This document shows, one piece after another, positions 1 through 9,305 of a DNA stretch of 64,000 bases (positions are counted from its first letter, which is position 1; every line of letters begins with the position of its first letter). A program made the position numbers and the translations under genes. The notes under the pieces are model-generated. The model saw only the letters and a program-made list of their open reading frames with translations, ran no database searches and was not told the DNA's origin. The stretch covers positions 10,648-74,647 of the forward strand of contig NBMB01000037.1 in NCBI GenBank assembly GCA_002084765.1, in the 5' to 3' direction. This DNA comes from Candidatus Cloacimonetes bacterium 4572_55 (GTDB lineage Bacteria > 4572-55).

Positions 1-1
1 C

Positions 2-379
2 CATTTTGAGCAAGAGACAGCTTTTGATCTGCTGGTTCTGCCTATAAATTCAGAAAATGAGATCGTGACCGTCTCCAGCCTGGATCAGAACTATCCCAAT
101 CCATTTAACCCGGAGACTTCGATAGCCTATCGAGTAGGGTTATCACAAAATCTCGAAAAACTTCGCGTCAGCCTCAAAATATATAATGTCGTGGGGCAAC
201 TGGCGCGGACATTGGTGGATGAGCCGCAGGAGTCCGGGAGCTATACTGTGCAGTGGGATGGGCGCAACGACCAGCGCAGGCGAGCGGTCAGCGGAGTCTA
301 TTTCTACGAACTGAGTGTGACGGGCGATCCAGCACAACCCGATTTTAAACAGACGCGTAAGATGGTTCTAATGAGATAA
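2..379 (+). CDS. C-terminal end of a secreted protein with FlgD-like/T9SS type A-like sorting domain (5' truncated)
   Basis: The reading frame is open from base 2, so the gene begins upstream of the window and only about 125 residues are visible. It contains the YPNPFNPETSI motif, then the strands ending in WDGR and SGVYFYEL, and closes with RKMVLMR. This is the complete form of the C-terminal domain that FCB-group bacteria put on exported proteins (TIGR04183 or FlgD-Ig-like), so the protein is probably secreted or surface-exposed. The function of the missing N-terminal part cannot be told. A GTG at base 65 is an internal codon, not a likely start. Confidence 0.85.
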   Translation, partial: HFEQETAFDLLVLPINSENEIVTVSSLDQNYPNPFNPETSIAYRVGLSQNLEKLRVSLKIYNVVGQLARTLVDEPQESGSYTVQWDGRNDQRRRAVSGVYFYELSVTGDPAQPDFKQTRKMVLMR

Positions 380-381
380 AT

Positions 382-446
382 AAATCTCATGAATAAATCT
401 CATGAATAAATCCCGTGAATAAATCCCGTGAATAAATCCCGTGAAT
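382..446. repeat. 13-bp direct tandem repeat, five copies
   Basis: Five head-to-tail 13-base units fill the gap between the preceding stop codon and the glycosyltransferase ribosome binding site. The first two read aaatctcatgaat and the last three aaatcccgtgaat, so two variants have been amplified separately. A partial unit (aaat) leads straight into the Shine-Dalgarno AAAGGAGG at 451-458. No coding role is visible. Confidence 0.9.
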
Positions 447-466
447 AAATAAAGGAGGATACGCTA

Positions 467-1792
467 TTGGAAAAAAGTAAAATGCGTCATGTAATTCATG
501 TTCCACGCCGCTTTGTAGCTGAGAAGTGGGGGGGAACCGAAACTGTGATTGTTGGAACCACGAAACGCCTGCCGGATTTCGGCTATTCCTCCGAGATTAT
601 CACGCCAGGAATCTTTGCCGATCCGGCTTCTGTCAACAATTTTCGTCAAGCGCGATCAGCGAAGCCGGTCATGGATTCTTACGAGGGTATTCCGATCACC
701 CGATTCAATTATTTTTATCCCTTCTTTGGTCTTTCATCGCAAAATATCGAGGATATGGATAATAAAGGGGGAAATCTTTTTTCCTGGTCATTGATGGCTT
801 ATCTTTATTCTCTTAAGAAAAAATCCGTTGACCTTTTCCATATCCACACCATGAAGCGGTTGGGCGGGATTGTCCGAAAAGCCGCGGCTTTTCATCGAGT
901 GCCCTATGTGATCAGTCTGCATGGCGGATATATTGATATTCCTCAAGAGGAGCGGGGACAATTGACCGCGCCGATTCGCAATCGGTTGGAATGGGGTCGA
1001 TTGCTCGGTTTTTTTGTCGGTTCCCGTCGGGTGCTACAGGACGCCGCGGCAATCATCTGTGTCGGCTATTCGGAATATGAGATACTATCGAAACGTATGC
1101 CGCACAAAAAGGTGGTCTATCAACCAAACGGCGTGGATTACGCGGGTTTTCAGAAGGGTGATCCAGATCGCTTTCGCGCCCTTTATCGTGTGCCAAAAGA
1201 CCGCCGTATCATCTTGAATATCAGCCGAATCGACGGACAGAAAAACCAGATCTTGTTGCTGCAATCGTTTGCCAAACTGATCCCAGATTTTCCCGATATC
1301 CATCTGGTATTGATCGGACCAACCACATCGACGACTTATATCGACAAACTCCGAGCCGACATTGAAAAACGAGGTCTCGCTGATCGGGTCACGATCAACC
1401 GTAAGGGAGCGGAATCCGGCGCAAAGGCAGGCGGGACCGATATCGTAGACGCGTACACCGCGGCAGAAGTTTTTGTGTTGCCCTCTCGACATGAGCCGTT
1501 TGGCATCGTGATCTTGGAATCATGGTCTACCGGCGGCGCGGTTGTCGCATCGAAAGTAGGCGGGATCGTCAGATTTACGGAAGATAATAAGGACGCCTTG
1601 CTTTTTGATTCTGGCGATGTGGATGGGTGCGCAGCGCAAATCGGACGGATTTTATCCGATTCTGCGCTACGAGATCGGTTGGGAAGGAACGGTCGGCAAA
1701 AGGCAATGGAGCGATATGACTGGCGAATTATCACCTCAGATCTGGCTAATTTATACGACGAGGCGATAGAAAATTTTTCTCGGCGTGACTGA
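467..1792 (+). CDS. Glycosyltransferase family 4 (GT-B fold)
   Basis: This 441-residue protein is probably a cytoplasmic retaining glycosyltransferase using a nucleotide sugar, as in exopolysaccharide, O-antigen or glycolipid synthesis. The N-terminal half has the acceptor-side KWGGTE loop and LHGGY; the C-terminal half has ILNISRIDGQKN, VLIGP, and the GT4 donor-site EX7E motif EPFGIVILE near residues 343-351, followed by VASKVGGI. The start is TTG at 467, supported by AAAGGAGG eight bases upstream; the next ATG, six codons on, has no such site. It stands alone, so its substrate cannot be inferred from neighbours. The product is convergent with the next minus-strand gene. Confidence 0.88.
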   Translation: MEKSKMRHVIHVPRRFVAEKWGGTETVIVGTTKRLPDFGYSSEIITPGIFADPASVNNFRQARSAKPVMDSYEGIPITRFNYFYPFFGLSSQNIEDMDNKGGNLFSWSLMAYLYSLKKKSVDLFHIHTMKRLGGIVRKAAAFHRVPYVISLHGGYIDIPQEERGQLTAPIRNRLEWGRLLGFFVGSRRVLQDAAAIICVGYSEYEILSKRMPHKKVVYQPNGVDYAGFQKGDPDRFRALYRVPKDRRIILNISRIDGQKNQILLLQSFAKLIPDFPDIHLVLIGPTTSTTYIDKLRADIEKRGLADRVTINRKGAESGAKAGGTDIVDAYTAAEVFVLPSRHEPFGIVILESWSTGGAVVASKVGGIVRFTEDNKDALLFDSGDVDGCAAQIGRILSDSALRDRLGRNGRQKAMERYDWRIITSDLANLYDEAIENFSRRD

Positions 1793-1845
1793 TTTTGAGG
1801 GATGGGCTATATTCATAAGAAGAATACGAGACGAATAATGCTTTT

Positions 1846-3126
1846 TTACATCCGAAACACCTCTTGAATAAATCGGAACATCGTCTCCAATGCGTTGGCT
1901 TGATCCTGACATTGTTGTGAGATCGCCTTTGGATCGGTATCCGCTGTGATGCGATGAAACGGGTGCAACGTGAATTTCCCCTTGGCATACCCGGCTGTCA
2001 CAGAGGGGACGGTCGCGTAAAAATTACCCCCGAAATCCGAGGCGATGATCACTCCTCCGGCTGACCCGCGACGGTGTCGCTCAATGACGTCGATAGATTC
2101 AAGCGCGGGCGTTCTCGGTTCGCCGCATACCTCGGGGGACGGAAATTTTTTGAACAAGAGATCAAACCCATCCACGCCTCTAGGTAACTTTTTCTCGATT
2201 TTTCGATCATCTCCGGGTCGATAAATTTTTCCCCCCCTGATATCCAATAGAGGACGTTGTCGAAATCCCATAATATTTTGTTGATCTATATGGAGATATG
2301 TCGATGATACAGAGCTCCGATCATTTAGCCTTAAAGCGCGATAGAGATCGAAAGGCGGAGTTTTTGGACGGGCGCATAGCGGATTGGACAAAACCAAACT
2401 GTCCAATCCGCTATGCGCCAATCGGCGGCGAGCCTGTTCGATCATCTGGAAAAAAATATCCGCGTCGTAAAGCGGTTTCAACGGGATAGACGCTGGATCA
2501 GTCGAGTGCGTGGACGTCATGTTGGTTGAGAAAAAAAGCCGGTCTTCCAATTTATCCAGACCAATCTGTAATCCTTCGAACCGCTCTTTTACGGATTTTT
2601 TGGATTTTTGGTCGGGGAAATCACTCAATATAACCGTGATTTTTTCATCCCGATGATCATAGACCGCAACCCTGTGGCAAAACATCAGAGCCGCGTCGTC
2701 TATTTCGTTATCCGCAAGATAAGGATCGCTAATTTCCCCCTGCCAGCGGTACGCGTCAAAGCCGATATATCCAACGATTCCTCCTACAAAAGGGGGAAAT
2801 CCTTGAATATTGGCTCGCCGATATTTGGAGAAAAGTTTTCGGATCGTATTCAACGGTGTGCCGCTCAACACAAATGTTTCATCTTTCTTTTCCACTTGAA
2901 TCCTGTGACCTCGAATGCGGAGCGTCAGAAATGGATCGCAACCGATGTAACTGTATCTCTCATTCGTCGGTTTTTCCAGCAAAAAACCGCGGCGTTTGCC
3001 CAGGCATAACCGATGATACGCCGCGATAGGAGTCAGCCGGTCGGCAAACATTTCTCTATAGACCGAGACGATTTCGCCTCGCTCATAAAGCTTGACAAAT
3101 TCTTCGTAAGAAAACTCGTTTAACAC
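1846..3126 (-). CDS. Anthranilate synthase component I/PabB-like protein with the catalytic core missing
   Basis: The protein has 426 residues against about 460-520 for TrpE or PabB. Residues 1-200 match the N-terminal domain of anthranilate synthase I, and residues 221-426 match the chorismate-binding fold (FDLYRALRL at 259-267, FVGGIVGYIGFDAYR at 113-127). Around residues 309-317 the chain jumps from the strand before the usual GTRPRG motif to the segment before SGAPK. The region that normally carries the LVDLGRNDLGRV metal-binding Glu and the ERYSHVMH catalytic His is absent. GAPK is replaced by GEPR and the last metal-binding Glu segment reads ITADTDPKAISQQ. It is therefore unlikely to make anthranilate or aminodeoxychorismate. 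Start is GTG with AAGGAGG upstream. No trpD, trpG or pabA lies nearby. It could be a binding or regulatory paralogue, or a decaying gene. Confidence 0.75.
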   Translation of the reverse strand: MLNEFSYEEFVKLYERGEIVSVYREMFADRLTPIAAYHRLCLGKRRGFLLEKPTNERYSYIGCDPFLTLRIRGHRIQVEKKDETFVLSGTPLNTIRKLFSKYRRANIQGFPPFVGGIVGYIGFDAYRWQGEISDPYLADNEIDDAALMFCHRVAVYDHRDEKITVILSDFPDQKSKKSVKERFEGLQIGLDKLEDRLFFSTNMTSTHSTDPASIPLKPLYDADIFFQMIEQARRRLAHSGLDSLVLSNPLCARPKTPPFDLYRALRLNDRSSVSSTYLHIDQQNIMGFRQRPLLDIRGGKIYRPGDDRKIEKKLPRGVDGFDLLFKKFPSPEVCGEPRTPALESIDVIERHRRGSAGGVIIASDFGGNFYATVPSVTAGYAKGKFTLHPFHRITADTDPKAISQQCQDQANALETMFRFIQEVFRM

Positions 3127-3154
3127 CGTTTCCTCCTTGCATCGCTAAATTAAA

Positions 3155-3940
3155 CTATATTATTTCTGTGACCACCAAAATATCGTAAATAGCGTGGGTC
3201 CAAGCCGCTACGCCGAATCCTCTCACGAGAAAAATCATGTTCAGAGCAAGTCCAAACAAGAAGCGGAAAACAAAACTGCTCCATATAAAAGGATCGCCGA
3301 AAATACCGATATAGTGGATTCCACTAAAAATCAGCGCGGCGATGATCGCGGAAACGGTATATGCCCGCGCTCGGTTTTGGATAAATAAACGGATAGATAG
3401 ATATAACCCCCCGACGAGTAATACTCGAAAAAATAGCTCCTCATAAGGCCCCGCGCCGATAGAGAGGGAAATATTCGTAAATAGATCGAACAAGCCATTT
3501 TCACTGATCATGGGATACGCGGGGATACGGGCAAACAGCATCCCAACTGTCCGAGATATGATTATGCCAATCACAATCGCATAAAAAAAACTTTCAGCGA
3601 TCATTATCAAAAAATATCGTTGATGAAATGGGATCTGCTTTTTTCGTTCTGAAAATAGGATAGCAAACCCGATCAAAAGCAGAAGAACGCCCAGAGCTAT
3701 GTGTCCGGCAATCCCGAATCCGGCAAGCATTCTCTTGATCCAGATTTCGGCACTGATCCGCACTTGCACGGAATTGCCCGCATTTGCCCATAAAATCAGT
3801 GCTTCGTATGCGATAAATAAGGGAAGCGACGCGATAAAGCTATAGCTCGCAGTACGAGTCAAGTTAAAGTAACCGGTCGGGGTGGAACGCTCTTCTATAT
3901 CTGGAAGAGCGTTCGGGAGATTCGCACCATTTGGGTTCAT
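3155..3940 (-). CDS. CPBP family intramembrane metalloprotease (Rce1/Abi-like)
   Basis: A 261-residue integral membrane protein with about seven or eight hydrophobic helices. The family motifs are present in order: EELFFR (EExxxR) near residue 170, FSGIHYIG (FxxxH) near 205, and THAIYD (HxxxD/N) near 250. CPBP proteases cut within the membrane near prenylated or lipidated cysteines, or process small peptides; in bacteria they often serve bacteriocin immunity or remain uncharacterised. The gene starts 16 bases after the glnS stop codon without a clear ribosome binding site of its own, which suggests translational coupling. The substrate is unknown. Confidence 0.85.
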   Translation of the reverse strand: MNPNGANLPNALPDIEERSTPTGYFNLTRTASYSFIASLPLFIAYEALILWANAGNSVQVRISAEIWIKRMLAGFGIAGHIALGVLLLLIGFAILFSERKKQIPFHQRYFLIMIAESFFYAIVIGIIISRTVGMLFARIPAYPMISENGLFDLFTNISLSIGAGPYEELFFRVLLVGGLYLSIRLFIQNRARAYTVSAIIAALIFSGIHYIGIFGDPFIWSSFVFRFLFGLALNMIFLVRGFGVAAWTHAIYDILVVTEII

Positions 3941-3956
3941 GATTCTACCGTTTTGA

Positions 3957-5648
3957 TCATTTTTTTTTCTTTTTCATGATTCTCGCCCATGAATCTCTCA
4001 GGGAAACCGTTCGATTAAAAACGAGCCGCTCCGATGATGAATCGGGATCCACACAGAAATATCCCTGACGCAAAAATTGGAGTCGATCGCCCACTTCCGC
4101 GTCTTTCAGGCTCGGCTCCACATACCCATGAAGCGTTTCCAAAGAGTTGGGATTGAGATTCGCAGTGAAGTCCTCTTCTTCTTTCAGACCTTTCTCAGAA
4201 TCAGATTGGGTAAAAAGATGTCCGTACAGCCGAATTTCTGCGGGAATAGCAGTCCTGGCAGAAACCCAATGCAACGTGCCTTTCACCTTGCGACCGTCGT
4301 CTGACCAACCGCCTCGGGTTTTCGGATCATACGTGCAGCGCAGTTCGATAATCTCGCCTTTCTCATCTTTTATCACTTCCTTGCATGTGATGTAATAGGC
4401 GTGTTTGAGACGCGTCTCTCGCCCCGGAGCCAATCGATAGAATTTTTTCGGCGGATCTTCTCGAAAGTCATCTCGCTCAATGTAAAGTACTCGAGAAAAA
4501 GAAATTTTTCTTGTGCCCGCGCTGTCATCCTCTGGATTATTCACCGCGTCCAGTTCCTCCACCTGACCTTCCGGGTAGTTCTCGATAACCAGCTTCAGAG
4601 GACGCATGACAGCCATCACGCGCGTGGCTCGGCGGTTCAAATCTTCTCGCAGACAATGCTCCAACAATTTCCAATCCGCCATACCTTTGACTTTGGCAAC
4701 GCCGATGCGTTCGTTAAAGTCCCAAATCGCCTCCGGAGTATAACCGCGGCGGCGAAACGCCTTTAATGTCGGCATCCTCGGATCGTCCCAGTCGCGCACG
4801 AATCCCTCCTTGACCAACCGAACGAGTTTGCGCTTGCTCATCACGACGTATGGCAGATTGAGCCGGGCAAATTCGATTTGTCTCGGGCAATAGATGCCGA
4901 TATTTTTGCACAACCATTCATACAGGGGTCGGTGATCCTCAAACTCCAGGGTGCAAATTGAGTGGGTGATTCCCTCGATCGAATCGGATTGACCATGCGC
5001 CATATCATACATAGGATAGATGCACCACGTGTCTCCGGTGCGGTGATGGGGGACATGTAAAATCCGATATAACACAGGATCGCGCATATTGATATTGCCA
5101 TGTGCCATGTTGATTTTGGCTCGGAGAGTTTTGGAGCCGTCGGGAAATTCGCCCTTTTTCATCCGATCAAACAAATCCAAATTTTCCTCTACAAATCGAT
5201 CTCGATAGGGGCTATTTTTTCCCGATTCGGTTAATGTTCCTCGGTATCTCCGAATCTCATCAGCGGTCAGGTCGCACACAAAAGCTTTGCCCTTTTCTAT
5301 CAGCGTGACAGCGTACTCATAAAGCTGATCAAAATAGTCCGAGGCAAAAAATAACCGATCTTCCCAATCCACGCCCAACCAATTCAGGTCGTCAATAATC
5401 GAGTCTACATATTCCTGATCCTCTTTTGTCGGGTTGGTGTCGTCAAAACGCAAATTGAACTTGCCGCGGTATTCTTTAGCCAATCCGTAATTTAGACAGA
5501 TCGACTTGGCATGACCAATGTGCAAATAGCCGTTCGGTTCCGGTGGAAAACGGGTATGCACCAGCCCCCCGAATCGGTTCGTCCTATTATGTTCCTCTAT
5601 CATATTTTTTATAAAATTCGACGGGGCGTTTTTTTTCTCTTCACTCAT
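3957..5648 (-). CDS. glnS: Glutaminyl-tRNA synthetase
   Basis: This class I aminoacyl-tRNA synthetase charges tRNA-Gln with glutamine in the cytoplasm. It has 563 residues, close to the E. coli length. The ATP-binding HIGH motif is at residues 43-46 (YLHIGHAKS) and the KMSKS equivalent is VMSKRKL near residue 272. The C-terminal anticodon-binding beta-barrels ([29 protein letters not shown]) show it is GlnRS, not GluRS. Two starts are possible, GTG at 5651 or ATG at 5648; the ATG is better spaced from GAGAGGA. The chain ends in a lysine run. GlnS in place of the GatCAB route is known in some FCB lineages. Confidence 0.97.
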   Translation of the reverse strand: MSEEKKNAPSNFIKNMIEEHNRTNRFGGLVHTRFPPEPNGYLHIGHAKSICLNYGLAKEYRGKFNLRFDDTNPTKEDQEYVDSIIDDLNWLGVDWEDRLFFASDYFDQLYEYAVTLIEKGKAFVCDLTADEIRRYRGTLTESGKNSPYRDRFVEENLDLFDRMKKGEFPDGSKTLRAKINMAHGNINMRDPVLYRILHVPHHRTGDTWCIYPMYDMAHGQSDSIEGITHSICTLEFEDHRPLYEWLCKNIGIYCPRQIEFARLNLPYVVMSKRKLVRLVKEGFVRDWDDPRMPTLKAFRRRGYTPEAIWDFNERIGVAKVKGMADWKLLEHCLREDLNRRATRVMAVMRPLKLVIENYPEGQVEELDAVNNPEDDSAGTRKISFSRVLYIERDDFREDPPKKFYRLAPGRETRLKHAYYITCKEVIKDEKGEIIELRCTYDPKTRGGWSDDGRKVKGTLHWVSARTAIPAEIRLYGHLFTQSDSEKGLKEEEDFTANLNPNSLETLHGYVEPSLKDAEVGDRLQFLRQGYFCVDPDSSSERLVFNRTVSLRDSWARIMKKKKK

Positions 5649-5722
5649 CACGTTGTCCTCTCATTATTAAGAATCCGCAAATTTCACAGATTTTACAAAC
5701 ATGTTCAGCATTATTTCGAGTC

Positions 5723-6313
5723 TTATTTTTGTGATAATAGGAATCCTATAGCACCAAAAATTTTATCTAAATCATTAATAACAATCCTTGATCTATTCTT
5801 AGTAAATAAATTAGATATTAATTTCCAAAATTGCCAGGTTTCGCCGTCTGTCACGACGCCATAAACAGGGGATTTTTCTGTTTCGTTTATTTTTTGTAGA
5901 GCCACCAATTCGGCAAGACATTGTCCCCAGCCTTCACTGAAATTATTTTGTTTCGCTTCTACGACAACTACGAATGGCAAACCGAGAACAGTCTTGCCCA
6001 ATTCAGACTTTGTCGAAAACAAATAATCGGGAGTTCCGGTTAATTTTGCGTCGTACGTGATAGATTTGTGGCTCCAAAGAGCATATTCGTCTACAAAAGA
6101 CTTGTAAACTTTCCTTAAAATTGGATAAATAGCATTCTCGCATCTCGATGCTTCGGATGAAAATATATCTATATTTTTATCGCTAAAGTTAAATTCATTG
6201 ATAAAGAAATCAAATGGTTTTAAATCAATATATTCAATAAAATCTTTTTCGTAGTATCGTATATTATATTTTTTCTGGGTCTGAGCAATAGTTTTAAAAT
6301 CACTAAAAGCCAT
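5723..6313 (-). CDS. Small PD-(D/E)XK nuclease-fold protein, unknown role
   Basis: A 196-residue, AT-rich gene. The core reads TGTPDYLFS, then about 15 residues later VVVVEAKQNNFSEGWGQ, which fits the D...ExK catalytic signature of the PD-(D/E)XK superfamily, resembling the N-terminal nuclease domain of type I restriction HsdR. Near the end, PVYGVVTDGETWQFWKL also resembles that family. No helicase or methyltransferase is adjacent, so this is a stand-alone nuclease-fold protein. ATG at 6313 is preferred over the TTG at 6325 because that TTG lies within the Shine-Dalgarno TTGGAG. It sits between glnS and a histidine kinase, and its composition differs from both, hinting at horizontal acquisition. 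Confidence 0.7.
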   Translation of the reverse strand: MAFSDFKTIAQTQKKYNIRYYEKDFIEYIDLKPFDFFINEFNFSDKNIDIFSSEASRCENAIYPILRKVYKSFVDEYALWSHKSITYDAKLTGTPDYLFSTKSELGKTVLGLPFVVVVEAKQNNFSEGWGQCLAELVALQKINETEKSPVYGVVTDGETWQFWKLISNLFTKNRSRIVINDLDKIFGAIGFLLSQK

Positions 6314-6339
6314 GAACAACTCCAATTTAGATGCAAAAT

Positions 6340-8724
6340 TCAGGATGAAGATACGCTTTGATCCCCGGGCAGTTCCAAAAAGAAGGTGGAGCCTTTATTC
6401 TTGCCTGGGCTTTCCGCCCACACCCTGCCCATCATCATTTCCACCAATTTTTTCACAATCGATAAGCCCAGCCCTGTCGAATTTTCGTCACCGGTAGGTT
6501 GGGCACTGAGTCGAGAAAACTTGCCGAAAAGTTTTTTCTTATCTTCTTGGGTCAACCCCAATCCCTGGTCTCGTATCAGGCAACGGACAAACGAGTGACT
6601 CGACTGGCTTTCAACCGCAACTTCACTCGGCGGATGCAACTCGATATAGACATGCTTGCCCGGACGAGAGTATTTAATCGCGTTGGAGATCAGATTATCC
6701 AACACCTGTTGTGTTGCGCTTTCGTCTGCGTAGACTAGAACGCGTTTGCCATGATCTTTAAGAATCAGCTTGATATTTTTCGCTATAGCACTCTGTAAAT
6801 TTTGATTGATGGTCTCCGTCAGAATGGAACGGAGGTTGAAAGTCTTGAGAGAAAGTTGTTTTTCGCCTGATTCGATCCGGTTAATATCCAGCAGATTGCT
6901 AATCAATAAGAACATTCGGTTGATCAACTTCTCGATATTTTCCAAATAATTGTCGATCTGGAAACGCGGAAACTCCTCGATGCCGAACTCCAGCAGCATT
7001 TGCACAATCCCGTAGATACCGGTCAGAGGGTTTTTCAGATCATGGGAAGCTATTTCCAAAAACTCACTTTTCTCTCGATCTAACTCCTCCAGATACGCCA
7101 GTGCTTTCGTCAACTCCTGATTGGTGTTGCGTAGCTTTTTCTCAGCCTCTTTACGCTGTGTAATATCCTCGCAAATGGTGACAATCCCGATCGGTTCATT
7201 GTCCACATCAACAGCCTTATTGGAGATCAGACTGACCGGAAAATGGAACCCGTCTTTGCGATAATTCTTTCCTTCACGCCTCCAACTGCTCACCTTTTTC
7301 AGCGCATCGAGGGAGAGTTTGCTGCGATTTTCTCGTGGACCGAAAATATTTGCGGGCTGTCCAATCAACTCGTCGATCTCATAGCCGTGCATTTTAGCGT
7401 CCGCGGGATTCACATAGATAATTCGCCCGTTCACATCAGCGATAGTCACCCCGATTTCCACGGTTTCGATAGCGGTGATCAACTTGCGCAACTCCTTATT
7501 CTTCCGCCTCAGAATATCAGTCTCTTTCCGCGCCTGCTCCACCTGATGAATGACCTGCATCTTTTTCAGCTTATCTTTCGTGGCGTCGTTCATGACGGTT
7601 TCTCGGATTATGTGAAACCGCTTGTAGTGATGGAGAGCTTTTTTCACCCCGCCGTGATTTTCATATACTTTAGAAAGAGAGAGGTGCGCCTCAAAAATCA
7701 GCTCTCGAACCTGGATCGCCTCAGCGATTTTTAGCGATTGGCACAGATATTCTAACGCTCGGTAAGGGTCGCCATTTTTATCAAACTTATCAAAAAGAGC
7801 TCCGAGGTTGCAGAGACTTTGCGCTTCGCCTTTTTTATTGCCGATCTCACGAAAAATTTCTAAACTTTTTTGATAATAGTTGGCTGCGCTTTCATAATCC
7901 TCCCACCTTTCATAAATAACTCCCACGTTCCGCAGCGATTCCGCCTCGCCCAAACGGTCGTTGATCTCCTTGCGAATCATCAGGCTCTGGAGGTAGTAGT
8001 CCAGCGAATTGAGATAATCAGCAGAGCGCTCATGCGCCAGGCCGATATTCAAATAGGAACGCGCCTCTCCGTGGCGATTGCTTAGTTCCTGGTTCAGCTT
8101 TAGACTGCGATAGTGGTAATCCAGCGCGTTTTCATAATCGGCTGATTTGTGATAAATAAAACCAATACTGGTATAGACGCTTGCCATGCCCTGATTATTG
8201 CCCAGTTCGTTCTCGACCTTCAGGCTCTTCATAAAATAGTCCAGCGCGTTGGCATAATCTCCCAACTCGATATGGGTCGCGCCGATATTGCTCAACGAGG
8301 CGGCTTCACCCTCCCGGTCACGAATCCGTATACAAATCTCCAGACTACGGTGGTGATAGCCCGAGGCTTTGAGATAGTCGCCCAGCAGTCTATACACCCG
8401 TCCCAGCCAGTCCAACGCGCTCGCCTGACCGAACAAATCGTTGATTTTCTCAAAATGCTCGGTAGCTGTTTCCAGCCGTTTACAAGCTGTTTCATAATTG
8501 GATCGGACATACTGGTAAACGCCCTGATTGCGCACACAATAGGCAATACCTTTGGCGTATCCAAACTTCTGAGCCAATTCAAGCGCGTCATCGTTCACCT
8601 GTTTTGCCTGCTTAGGGCGAGTCAGCGTCAGACTCCACGCCAAGTCGATCAAAGCATTGATTTTTTCGATTTCCCCCGTCGCATGGCGAACTTTCGCCTC
8701 TAATCTTTTTATATCCACGTTCAT
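6340..8724 (-). CDS. TPR-PAS sensor histidine kinase (soluble)
   Basis: The 794-residue protein has no signal peptide or membrane segment. Residues 1-400 are a run of tetratricopeptide repeats of the Rap/MalT-like type (units such as ANALDYFMKSLKVENELGN and NALDYHYRSL). They are followed by a PAS domain at about 410-530 with MHGYEIDELIG, a HisKA domain with the phospho-acceptor in SHDLKNP near residue 560, and a HATPase domain with NLISNAIKYS, DQGLGL and GLGLSIVK. It should autophosphorylate on histidine in response to a cytoplasmic ligand or partner. No response regulator lies next to it, so the cognate partner is not visible. Confidence 0.93.
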   Translation of the reverse strand: MNVDIKRLEAKVRHATGEIEKINALIDLAWSLTLTRPKQAKQVNDDALELAQKFGYAKGIAYCVRNQGVYQYVRSNYETACKRLETATEHFEKINDLFGQASALDWLGRVYRLLGDYLKASGYHHRSLEICIRIRDREGEAASLSNIGATHIELGDYANALDYFMKSLKVENELGNNQGMASVYTSIGFIYHKSADYENALDYHYRSLKLNQELSNRHGEARSYLNIGLAHERSADYLNSLDYYLQSLMIRKEINDRLGEAESLRNVGVIYERWEDYESAANYYQKSLEIFREIGNKKGEAQSLCNLGALFDKFDKNGDPYRALEYLCQSLKIAEAIQVRELIFEAHLSLSKVYENHGGVKKALHHYKRFHIIRETVMNDATKDKLKKMQVIHQVEQARKETDILRRKNKELRKLITAIETVEIGVTIADVNGRIIYVNPADAKMHGYEIDELIGQPANIFGPRENRSKLSLDALKKVSSWRREGKNYRKDGFHFPVSLISNKAVDVDNEPIGIVTICEDITQRKEAEKKLRNTNQELTKALAYLEELDREKSEFLEIASHDLKNPLTGIYGIVQMLLEFGIEEFPRFQIDNYLENIEKLINRMFLLISNLLDINRIESGEKQLSLKTFNLRSILTETINQNLQSAIAKNIKLILKDHGKRVLVYADESATQQVLDNLISNAIKYSRPGKHVYIELHPPSEVAVESQSSHSFVRCLIRDQGLGLTQEDKKKLFGKFSRLSAQPTGDENSTGLGLSIVKKLVEMMMGRVWAESPGKNKGSTFFLELPGDQSVSSS

Positions 8725-9040
8725 CTTTCCGCTCGCAAAATTAAATTGCCTATTCTATTTTGACTGGAAATAATCAAAAATTTGATACATATCACACCGA
8801 GAAGTATTAACTAATATTAACCTGATACAGAAAGCCCGCACAACCGGCATGATAAGCCTCATGAGCGGCTATCGCAGTAAAAACTTCAGCAACGCTTTTC
8901 ACGTAATGAGTTGCTACAATGTAGCTCTGCGTGAATTTAAATAGAATATTTCAATATAATAGCATCTCTTATATTACGCCACTATTACATTGAAAATTAA
9001 AATTTATTTGTATTTTTTCTGTATGAGACTGTTTATCCAA
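8725..9040. other. Intergenic stretch with a possible hairpin, no gene seen
   Basis: No convincing ORF is present. An imperfect inverted repeat at 8900-8933 (CACG...CGTG, with inner GCTAC/GTAGC) could form a hairpin. The rest is AT-rich and leads into the dispersed repeat at 9041. It lies upstream of the TPR kinase, so its left end may hold that gene's promoter, but I cannot assign one. Confidence 0.5.
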
Positions 9041-9230
9041 CCTGGATTATTCGTCATCACGGAAATCGGTCCGCAGATTACGCAGATTATCGCAGATTAT
9101 CGCAGATTAAGAATGGATAATTAAAGAATTATATCTTTTTTGCCAAATTTTCTTCAGGAAAACGGGGCTTTTGCGCGCATTTCACTATATTCGCAACAGA
9201 ATCACAGAGAGTCGCAGAGTCAGCCCAAAT
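9041..9230 (+). repeat. Dispersed intergenic repeat, long copy 1
   Basis: About 190 bases nearly identical to 36584-36760. Shared blocks in the same order are cctggattattcgtcatcac, ccgcagattacgcagattat, aattaaagaattatatctt, a ttttcttcagg block, and an end ggtcagcccaaat-like block preceded by cacagagag. Inside it the unit atcgcagatt is tandemly repeated. It lies between the 3' end of the subtilase gene and the upstream side of the TPR kinase. No ORF or transposase is inside. Confidence 0.85.
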
Positions 9231-9305
9231 AAGGGTTCTGAAATTCTCATAAAAACTGAGTTCTCTTGGAAATGTCGTTAAAAATAGACTTTAACCCATT
9301 AAATA

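Noticed and set aside
382-446. Possible CRISPR array
   Set aside because: The 13-bp units are directly abutted with no spacers; no cas genes are present in the window.
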